Positions 32,476 through 44,400 of a stretch of DNA of 64,000 nucleotides are shown here, in pieces (the first letter of the stretch is position 1; the number at the start of each line of letters is the position of its first letter). The stretch is from Amphiura filiformis. Taxonomy: Eukaryota > Echinodermata > Ophiuroidea > Amphilepidida > Amphiuridae. Where the stretch lies: NCBI RefSeq assembly GCF_039555335.1, contig NC_092635.1, positions 56,456,258 through 56,520,257 on the forward strand, written 5' to 3'. The notes below the pieces were generated by a model, which was not told where the DNA came from, made no database searches, and saw only the letters and a program-made list of their open reading frames with translations. The translations under genes and the position numbers were made by a program.

Positions 32476-35400
32476 GTAAGCTTATGTTATATTTGTTTGT
32501 TTGTTTGTTTGTCTTTTTGTTTGTTTGTTATCGTAAAAATGACAATAGGGAGCGGCCGGTATGAGCGGCGCGACCCAGGGATGAAAGTGCACTTTTGACA
32601 TGTTCGACAAAAAGCCTGAATAAACCTGAAAAACAGGGTGAAAATTACCAGAATGTCCTGAGAAGGGGTTGAAGGCCTACTCCATTCATTTCAGACCAGG
32701 CCATGCATGGCCTCAAAAAATTTAAACCCGGTGTTGCGTGATTATCTAGGAGGTGAAAATCCCGGTGGGTTCAGTTTGTATTTAAAGGTAGGACGTATGA
32801 CCGTTCCAGAATTTGAAAATGACCCCTATTTCACGGGGAATCAAGGACATTTGTAGCAATTTTACCCCCTATTTTGCACGAATTCAAGGAAAATTTGCCC
32901 CCAAATAACTCCCCTATTTTTATCATTTTGAGGACGCATTTTCATTTCACCCCCGTATCACGAGGAATCGAGGACATTTTTCCGAAATAAATACCCCTAT
33001 TTTTACCATTTCAAGGACGCTTTTGAATTTTCCCCCTATTTCACGGGGAAATAAGGACAATAACGAAAACTGTAGCGGTAAAACGCGGACGAAAGTCCTA
33101 GAAATACACCCTAATTTTCATTTCAAGGACAATTTTGCTCCAAAACACCCCTAATTTGGACAATCGCGAATAATTTTGTCCTCGAAAATTCCGCAGACAT
33201 TTCTTGAAAAGTACCCCTAATTGGAACCATCATGCGTACACATTGTCAGTGAAGACTGAACCCACCGGGGTGAAAATTTAAACCCAGTGTTGCGTGATTA
33301 TCTAGGAGGTGCGATATTCTATTTTTCTCCGGCCTGATCTAGTCACGACAACTGAACCGTCACGCAGCAACGGTTGCAACACCGCGGTGTTGCAGCTTGC
33401 AGCATGTTTGAAAGACCGTCAGCAAAACATGAACTCCAACGGTTTTTCTTCTGTCTGTTTGGTTATGTGCACAGTGATTTTCATCAATAACCGTTGTTCC
33501 ATGCAGTTTACCGTACTTTTGTATCGTTTACCTTCACTTCTCGAACTTTGGCTATTTTTGTGCCTAAATGTGTTGTTTGGTTCAGCGCGCGGCGTATCTG
33601 CTTATGTGCACAATAAGTTGTAGAATATACTTGTTGTTCCAGTGCACTTTTACGTTGATCCCATGTTGTTTTTGTGGGCTTAACATTTTTGTGGGCCTTG
33701 CATGGAATTCAAATTTAGGCTATCGAACTTTAGGCCTACCTACTTCTGTGCCTACATTTGTGGTTTTTGTCCCCTCTGCATAACTTTTTTTGTATGCATC
33801 TATCTAAAATCTATTGATAAAGGTTTGTAGGTGATATGAGAAATAGTTTGTTGTCGGAAATGTCCATCCGTTCTATATCTATAGCTCTCTTCCTGAAATC
33901 AGTGTCTACTATAGGTCAGGTAACATTACCCAAAGACCATGTGGGATTTTTTTAAATTTCCCCATCGATAAAACTCATCATTGTGAAATTAATAAAAGTC
34001 TATGCAGGATTATCAAAACAATACCGTTTTGTGCAAACTTTGACTTTCGATTGCCTTATCTGTTCGTGCATGATTCTGGGCCGTACTTATTCAGTATCGA
34101 AGTTACGTAATGTTACTATGTCAACGGGATCACGCGCTAGAGTATTGAACCACGATCGAAATGATCACCACATAAAGTATATGGCACTCGAAGGCATACC
34201 AAAGTAGCGTGATCCGGTAACCAAGAGAATTACGTAACCACTTCGATGCTGAATTGGTATACAATGAAAAAAATCCTTTAAAAGGAATGGGGCGCTCAGT
34301 GGGAGTTTTGATGCGATGTGCTGTGATGTGCTGAAATAGCTTGAAATATAACCGTTTGGATAACATTTACCTCTTATTGTAACCAGTAACATTAGTATAG
34401 TAAACAAAGAAAGCTTATGAGATGCAAGGCATATACCCCGGGGGGGTACTCAGTACAAATGACCATACGGGGACGTGCCGCAAACATGGGTAGCATTTTC
34501 AGCCTTCTGGTATATCAATGACCCCTTTTTCAAAGCCTATTTTGGTATATGAATGGGTCCTTTTTTCAAAATTTTCTCAATTTTTTCGGAAAACAGACCA
34601 ATTTTTCCTTAATGTAGCCAAAATTTTCAAAATTTTCCCAAAATTTTGGGAAAATTTGTAAAAACTAAGACAATTTTGGGTAAATTCGGCCGAAAATTTT
34701 GACTTTTGGTATATCAATGGGTCCAAATTTCTTGAAAAATTGGTATATTTATGGGTCTACTTCCAAAATCTCAGCGGCACGTCCCTACCAAAACCAAACT
34801 TGAGTACCCCCCGGGGCATATACATCCAGAGGTGTAAAATGGTACTGCAGAGGATGCAAGAGGATTGGTTTCAAATAAAAGCTCATGTTGCAATTTCGGT
34901 TACTGTTGTTAGGCAGTCATTGGTATATCATGTTGGGGTGGGGGTTTGTTGGAGCAGAATTATTCTATTCAGTATAAATTTGCATATTTAATTCGTATGG
35001 ATTGTTTTCCAAACAGGAGTATTTATTTCTTATGAGTGACTGCATTGGAAAAGAAGACAAGAATAAAGAATCTGAACAAGTGTTATTTAGTAACACATAA
35101 AAATATATGAATATAAACATTTAGATAACAATGTTTTTACTTCGAAACAGCAATAAAAATGAAGTTTTAAGTTAACATTAACAATGGTCTGGGCCGGACG
35201 CAAAGGAGAACAATTCAAAACCGACACACTGGCCGATCGATAGTATACAAATATTAACTGTCTATGAGTGTGATGGTCGAAATATAATCACGAGGTGAAA
35301 GATGGATTGTTCCATTCCACGAGCCGGAACGGCGAGTGGAATGGAACGATACATCTTTCACCGAGTGATTATATTTCGACCATTACACGAATTTAAGACA

Positions 35401-38400
35401 GTTAATATTTGTTTTATATCACTCGTACATAAATTCTATTACTAAAATACTATTTAAGGTAGGAAATACATTTTTTCATCAACATAACACCATGTTTTGC
35501 CGTAATATACTTCACATTTTGGGGTTCACCCCATAACTAAATCGGCGAGTCCAAGAGTCCGCGCACGGTTTGGCGCAGGCGCACTACGGCAGAGCGCTAT
35601 GATGGTAAAGACTATCACACGGAGGAGGTGATAGTAAAAATGGCAAACGGTAATCAACCAATGAACTGTCTAGAATTTATGTATGAGTGATATAAAGGTC
35701 AATGGCCGTAGGGCTATCCCCGAGAATATCCAATCACAGCAAGGGTGTATAAATTGAGGAACAATTCTAGAAACATGAAAATCAAAAGAAAATTAAACTT
35801 GCAGTAGATACCAGAATTGTTTTTCACCAGATTATTTTATGTGCTGACTATTTAATTTATGAACTGAACTGAGTATTGATTTTGAATTTATTATTATTGA
35901 ATGGGAAACTCTGACATCATTGGTCTTTTTAGCTCCGCGAAGCGAAAAGTAAGTTACAACTTACACGTATAGCAGATAAAGGTTAGGATTCCCACGTGAC
36001 ATCGCATGGTATAAGTAAAAAGTAGATAGACAATTTAGTGGTGAACAATTTCGTTGAACACCACCAAATTGTTCAATCTACTTTTTAAACGTATAGCAGC
36101 TCCACGTAAGACGGTTCCGGTCGACCATACTGAGACGAGTCGGGCATGTAACATGTGTAATACACGGTTCTCCTTTGAGGGTACATGCCACAAAATAGCT
36201 TTCCATAGACTTTACGCGCAAAATAGGGGTCACGTTTTAGGCTATAAGTCGAGTTACGTCTTACTTTGAAATATATATTTGATATCATCTTAATCAGAAC
36301 AAAATTCTGCATAACATATCTGAAAATGACACCATATTTTAGGTCTACTTTTTTATAATCTTTTCTCTATAAAAAAAGACCAGATTTTCCCGTGTTTACG
36401 TCCGACTGCTAACCGCGTTTTGACCTCGTGTGTTCATGCGCTCATCATCGTAAACATCACTCAAATTTTCGCGTTTTCTGTTCAAATTAGTAGAGATCAC
36501 ATTCACAAGTTCTAGCAAAACACGATTTGCAACACTAAAATTGTTAATATTGTACCGATTTTGCACATTTTTATGCAAAGTTGGGACTATAGTCGTGATA
36601 AACTTTTACCGGAAACCGCTTCACATGCGGATTTAGTGGCATGCACCCTTGAATGCGGGAATTAAAGCCATATTATAACATTTGCTGAGGAGGACGCCCT
36701 CACTGATTTTTTTAATTAATTTTTTTACACGATTATATTGTACTTTATTAAACCAATATACCCTGAAAAAATCAAGACTCTAGGTGCTGTAGTTTTGTCA
36801 AAATCCGAGATTTTGAATAAAACACCTGAATCAGCGTTTTATTATTACGATGGAATTATTAGTCGAACGCATACACGATGTTCATAACACACAGTACGTA
36901 CACGGCGTGCGCGACGGTGATCTACACAACAAAGGGCCGTACCATAACATGACCGAATGAGTGGTACGTATTGGCGACATATGCGCTGGTAGTAAATTCC
37001 AATTTTCTTTGCTCTGCCGTAGTTGTTCGGCTCAAAAATAAAAGGGATATATCTGACAGTAAAAACTAACATTTTATGGCAAAGAAATGCTAATCTATTT
37101 TGCATGAAAATGTTATAATATGGCTTTAAGTTACAACAACAACAATGGTATTTTGCGTGTTACTTTTTGCATAGGCATTCATTAATTTCGTATTTCAAGC
37201 ATAAATTCCTGCTGTATATAGAACTACTTTACTTGCATTCAGTGCATATTAGTAAACAGTAATAAAATCAAAACCAAATAAGCTGCGTTATTTATTCTGC
37301 ACGTAGGCCTATACTTTAAAACAAAATAAATGCAAAGTAAATCTGGCAAAACCAAAAACTGAAGCAAAATGTAATGCCAAGACTGTGGGGCCCGCCCGTA
37401 GAGGGTGCCCCCAAAAAACTTGAAGTTCATTGGTGTTCAAACCTTTTATAGAACAACTGATGTTCATGCGATGACCCGGGTATCCGTTTTCCTATATCGG
37501 TCTACTTTCTATGCCTGATCTAAAAGAAAAACAAACAGGTTCAATATAGGCCTACTACCGATAGGCCTTTTAAACAGGGGTATGAGCCGGGATATGAATT
37601 AGCAGTTAGTGCAGTTCTCTGGATATAACGCGGGTTTTTGGGATTGCAATGGTCAAAAGCTGAGACGAATATAACTTCTCAGGTAAAAAGGCATTATATA
37701 CTATAGACGAATCCAATTTCACGCATTCCTACCGGGATTCCTATACCTCAATGGCAGCCATATTTGGGTCTCCGTCGGCTCCATCTCACCTAAACTTGTG
37801 AAATGATAGCTAATGATGCGGCCTTGGAGGGTATTTTAAACTGCATTCTATCACCCGTGTAGTACACGTAGACAAAAGAAAGATGACAGTTTAAAACACA
37901 CAAGAATCTAACATCGAATTTCAGTTAAGCGGCTTTAATCCACCCAATTGGGCAGTCACAGCACCAGTTTGGTGCTGCGGGGACCCAGTCAATGGCCGAC
38001 GAAATCCTGACCATAACTTGGCTCGTTGGATTCGTCTATATAGTTCAATATCTTCAAACACCACGTAGGCCTATCAATAAGACTTTTAAAATAATAAACA
38101 TTCCAAGATGCGCTCTATAGTGATAAAGGTCAGAGATGCCACTTGCTTGTTGAAAAAAATCAGGAAGTTGCAAAGCGTAGCCACTCCTTCATTGCCAAAA
38201 AAATCCTGAATTTATGGCTAAAAATAGCAAAAATCAGGAATTCCTGATAAATCAGGAAAAGTGGCATCTCTGAAAGGTTCCAATCCAAATAGACCCAAAA
38301 GAGGTTCGTATTTCCACCATTATACGAGGTCATATAACTTCCTTTTATAAACCACAACATGGTTCAAATTTTTTTATTTTGGACGGGAAACGGTTCAAAA

Positions 38401-41400
38401 TAAGGAAATGATACTTCCCCTATTAAAGATAATTGATCTGTTTCCAAATACTAAGTATCGAGGCCGGACAAACGCGATAAACATGATAAAGCGGTAACTA
38501 TCTTGTCCACTGCAAGGAGGGCCCTACACATACAGATTTTCACTGCCCCCCTAAAAATTGTCTATGATGGCGCCCCCCCCCATTAAACCGAAACAAAATA
38601 TGTGACGTGTCATGTCAAAAGGAGACACTTTTGGGCAGGATCGTAAATGGAGAAAAGACAAAAATATGCCCGGGGTGATTTTTTCACAATTTGGGTTTGT
38701 TGCGAATTTGTGATGTTATTAATGATAAAATATTGTCTGATAGTTTCAGACCAGAATATAACTGGCATCTTGTATTTTTTGAGACATTTGTCAAGGTAAT
38801 TCCTACTCTCAACATTGTCAATGATATTTTTAAAGGCCGATATCTCAATTTCCAATTTTATAATACCATAACTTACAAACTCAATATCTTCCCTTAGGAA
38901 TGTCCGATTTCATTGGGGGAAAAGGCATTGTGGAGCAAAATAACTCTTTATTTAAGATATGTAAAAACTTTAAAATTGATGACCTGCCCAAAAGTGTCTC
39001 CTTTTGACATGACACGTCACATATGCTTGTCCCCGACCTCCCCCTAAATATTTAATGCTTCGTATGATTCGGTCGCCACTGTCTGGAGGCATACTCCTAG
39101 ATACTCGGCAGACTCAATGGTGGATATAATAGGCCTATACTGCTGATTAGTGAGTCATATTATTGAGCCCAGGCACATCCCGTATACTCGATCTCCTTGT
39201 GGGTCACTTATTAGAAAAAGTTCGTTAGCCAACGTGAGCCATTTGTTCGAATTGTTATGACAATTTCAATAAGGAATAGTTTGCAATATCTGAGTGCTTT
39301 GCTAACTAGGTAACATAGTGAAACGGGCCAATACCCAATACCGGTAAGTCGTATTGGTTGTGACCTGTTTTACTGTGTTTCCTAGATAGGGCAAACTATT
39401 CCTTTTCTTGATTGTAATTACAAGACGAAAAATTAGAGACCATCTTCATCAAAATCAGAAACAAATTTCTGTTTTGACCCATATGTAGCCCGAATGTCGA
39501 CATATTTGCTCACTAACTCCGGAACGATAAGCCGTAGATAGGTCAAAATATTCTTCAAATCATAAGGATTCAGAAAAAGTATAGTTCCTGGTCTAAAGCT
39601 GCAAAAAAGTTAATATCAAGTACTCCATTATAATGCACGTTTTCCTGATACCGGGTGCTCGATTATAATCCAAGTGTATACTGCTAATCATGATGGTGGC
39701 CCGATTATCCGGGGGGGGGGGGGGCACTCAACTTAAATTTTGGTAGGGGTGTGCGGCGCGGCGCGGAGCGCCAAACTTTGAGAACTAAGAACTGATTTTC
39801 GGGCAAAATAGGGGCTTGAAGAACTGAAATTAGGGCCAAATTATAGGCTAAGTATGCGATACCTCAACACTATTATCATTTTTAAATTGCAGATGAAAGA
39901 ATTTTTTGTTTTCAAAACCACGAGCCAAGAGGACGATATGGGCCTTGTGATACGCCACAAGTAAACTCGTCTGATGCGGATGGTGAAAATGTGTTCGATA
40001 CTCCGGAAGACTGTTGCGCACTAGTTGGGCAAGGTGGCGGGTACACACCAAATAGGAGCGGCTCTAGGTGTACTTCTTGTACTTCCGTGTTAGGAGTGGA
40101 TGAAAATGGAGGTAGGCGATAAAAGATTTAGTCCTATAAAGATTAGAAAGTATCTTTTGATGGGTGATGGGTGGTTTTATCATTATAAGATCATGCAGAT
40201 TCAGCAACTATAGTCTTCCATACACATGATAAATTGTGGCAAAATGGTGACAGGAACGCAGTGTTGGAAGCTGTTGGAAGGAGCAAAATCTGGACCTTCA
40301 CCATTGATACTTGAGACGCGTCGACCGATAAGTTTCGCAGGGATTTGTATTGTTGTTATGAACCCTCAGCATGATTCTTTTAAAAAAAGAGTTGAATAAG
40401 ATATTCGGGTACACTATAAGCTATCAGATTAAGAAAGCTTTTATGGTTCTTCAAAAGCCTTTTAGTGTATTTTTACATGTATAAATATTTTTCCTGGACC
40501 TTACTGCTCAAGTGTTGCTGATCATAATGAATGAATCAAAGAGTCACCTTGATTGATTATCACTTGAATCCAGTATTCGTCTGTATGCACAATCACGATT
40601 ATTAAGAAGGGCTTTAGTGTAAGTAGACCTATATTCAACCGAATTCATCTTTCCCCTTTTCCTCTTCCTAGGAAACCCTGTTGACGGCTCTATTGACGGA
40701 GGATGGAGTGATTGGATTGGCTGGACTGACTGCTCTGTTACTTGCGGGGAGGGAATGAAAACTAAAACACGAACATGTACAAATCCAGCTCCAGCAAATG
40801 GCGGCAGGGACTGCAATGGAGAGTCAAATAAAGAAAAGACATGTGACATGGGATCTTGCGTGGGTAAGATATTATTCGATCAATTAATGAAAACTTTGTC
40901 AATCGTATTTAATGTTTATGTTAAACATATATCTAAACTTGAAACTTCTACCTTAAAAAGGCATTTCGTGATCCACAGCATCATCCCCACTTTTCTCAAA
41001 AAAAGTTGAGATTTTTATATCACTGGAAACCTCGGATTACCATGATTACATAATGTTTATTTGCAAAATAGTTCTTGCAGATTAATTCGTTTAGCAAAGA
41101 TATCGTGAAATTTTAATTTCGTTCTGGTATACCAGAACTATGGAGCAGTGTAATACAGGGTGTAACAATAAAATTTGTACAATTGCGTTTTGACTTCTCA
41201 GGAAAAAACTAAAATAGTAATGGCAAAAATGTTATATGCAATACAATCAGTAATATCTTGGCTAAAAGAAGACGTTTAGTTTGTTTCGTTACTAGCTTGG
41301 GTTCAAAAGTTATGTTTGATTAATCAAATCGTCCAGAAAACGTGTTGGGCCCCTTTTGCCATGTTTGGGCATATCAAGTTTCAACCGCGTAGAAATGCTT

Positions 41401-44400
41401 ATCGTGCATTAAAGAACAGACTCAAAAGAATTATAAGTGCATGGTGTTTCTTCATATAATTAACATGAACTTTTAAATAATAATAATAATAATACGATAT
41501 TTCTTTAAAATCTATAAATGAAGTCATGACATTTCTTGCAAATTAAAATAAAGTACATTAATTTTTCATAAGATATCATTGATAAAAATGAGTTTTTGCA
41601 TCCTTAAGTACAAAACAATGACATTTTGAAATTAAAGTTCAGCTGGACTTCTAGCTGTTCTGGGGCGACCACTATTGCCAGCGTTTCTGTTAACAAATTC
41701 TACATACTTCTCACAGTTATATGTTATTGTATGCCTTGATGGAAGATGTGAGTTTTGAAAATGAGCTATGGTCTCTGCTTGACTCCATGTGCTACCGAAT
41801 GTCACAATCATAAAAATACGGTCTTACAACGTGAATTGGGGTTGAAGTTGTTGAGCTGCAGCCACGATTTATAGTAAATGAGGTTTATATGTCAGTGCTT
41901 AGTTGTGACTTTCAAAAACTCAATTATGTAATCATTTCAACCACTTCGAATACCCCATTGTTTGAAACTACCTAAGAGCACCGTCCAACTCTATTCAGTC
42001 ACTTTTGTAACACTTAGACAAAAGTGGCCCAAGTGGTTTTAAGACTAGGTTACATAATTGACCATATCTTCACTTGCATACCATCGATTTTATTGGAACA
42101 AAGCTTATCTGGTGGCTAAAGAAATTAGCTTGATAGACATATAAATATCAAACCAAAAAATAAGCGGCATACTTTTGTCATACTATTTTCAAAATTTTAC
42201 AAATTTTATTGTTACACCCTGTACAGCACATAATCATGCATAACTCGCAAACGCAAAATCGGAATCAACTGAAATTTTGGGAATAAGCTTTTTTCGTGGA
42301 TATTTACTGAAAAATGTCATAAAAAGAGGATGCTAGGTTCACGAAATACTCCTTTAAAATAACCTTTAGAATAAGCTACCAAACCAGTGGAAGCGCACAC
42401 CAGTGTGTAAATGGTATAAATGCAGTCTCATCTAGATATCAAACTTCTTTTGGAGACTACTGTCAACAGTCAGTGTCAACAAGTCCTGTCTTTTTTTAAA
42501 AAATGCACCGCAACATTATACGATTACGGTGATGTCACTTCCACCAGGATATACAGCATTATACCACAAACCCTAAAAAGTAAAATCTTGTAGAGTAATC
42601 AGCGTTTTTTTAACAGTACGCATTCAGGAGAGTCCTTCTCACCCATCAGATATTTTTATATATCTCAGGAAAACACAAAATCAATGCTACTTTAATTAGT
42701 ATACTTGATTCAATCAAATTGAGTATATATAAATTATCACCCGTAACTCACTAGGACAAAGTTGTTTAAAGCAGAAGTGTGTATTTTCGTGTTTGACGGT
42801 CATATAGGACCGTTTTATACCGATACCAAAATATATTGGATTTGGACATAGGCCTAAATCACTATAGTGGCAAACGTCGAAATGATTCTCATCTATTCCT
42901 ATTTATTACTAATAACTGGATTTATATCATTTCTTAACGTGGAAGGAAACCCAGTTCAATCAGGTAAGCATATTTCCTAAAACGGATCAGCTATTCAGGA
43001 TCCGTTATACATGTATAACCGGCTCTGATTTCTCTCCTTTTTTCAACGTGGCGGATCCCAAGCTGATTTGGGGGGATTATCGATCAAGTTTTTTTTAATA
43101 TATTTTTTGGTAGCGCTATATGCCCCGTCCTGGAGGAGGATGTTGCTGAAAATGTATGTCCAATTCAACAGGGAAATCGGACCAAGACTGGGGATGGGGG
43201 AAGTTTTGATTTCGGTATTTGGAGGAAGAGTGAAGTCCGAGGGGAAAAACATTTTCAATATTGTACCTATTGTCTCAACTTAAAAAAGCTTTAAAAGTGG
43301 AAACCTTTCGTTTGGCAGGGAGAAACTGGGAAAAAAAGCTCAAGATATTAAGGGGCAAATGCCCAATGCAGCCCATATTCAACAGCGGGAATATGGGAGA
43401 AAATATACAAGACTGATGGGCAAATACCCCAATGCCCTCTCTGTACCGCCCATTTGAAATGGGGAAACTGGCGGCAAAGCCCATAAATGAGGACCACGAG
43501 CCCCGATACCCCCTTCGTACCGCCCCTAATTGACACTGAGCGGAAGGGCAACTTAGGGTGCCCAAGATTGAGATTTCTTTCTTTTTCCCTTGGAAAGTTG
43601 CCGGGGCAGCTGCCCCCTCCTCTTTGCAGCCCCTGGAATCCTTCACTGAACATGTTTGTGAGACAAATGTTGTATTCAAAATAAAAATCAGAGGCCAGTG
43701 AGCATGGTGAGGAGTTCCTTATAGAGTCAGTAAACACATGAGTAAAAGTCATTTATTCTAACTCCTGTGTCTATAACTTTTCTTGTTGCTTCGATATTAG
43801 TTGATGGTAACTGGGGCAATTGGGGATCTTATGGAATTTGCAGCGCAACATGTGGACGCACAGCAACCCAGACACGCACGCGAGAATGTGATGATCCTGC
43901 ACCACAAAATGGAGGAACAGCGTGTGATGGAGATTCAGAACAAACACGAATTTGTCCCGGCCTTCCGAACTGTCCAAGTAAGAAAGTAACAGTGTGGTAG
44001 CCTAATCATGATTTATTGTAACTGCAGCCTATTTGAATTCCAAACTTTACCTATGATAATAAAAGTGGTCTGCAAATTTACGATACAATTTCAAATTGGC
44101 ATTAAACTGACATGTGGTGCTAAAAAAATTGGAATCATTGTATAGTATCTTGTAGTAACATGGTGAAACACGACATAAAAAGTATTCGGTAAAATGGGTA
44201 TACTGAGGTTTATGATGGATAATTATTTCGCACTAAAATCAAATGGAGATGAATATTGAGCGATTATTTACAAAGACCTACGTACATATAAGTAACCTCT
44301 CGCATAAACTAATAGAGCTGGAGTAGAAAAGAGGAGTTGATGGGCTATTCCAGTTGAAATCCATACACCCCCTATGGAAGACATGACCTTAAGGTGGTAT

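Noticed and set aside
40755..41009. Extension of the TSR 1 frame past 40863
   Set aside because: Runs into the intron and a MITE; the GTAAGA donor and the downstream phase-1 TSR exons explain the exon end.
43275..43752. Two overlapping 134-codon minus-strand frames
   Set aside because: They lie in an intron in GC-richer repeat-like sequence and have no recognisable domain.
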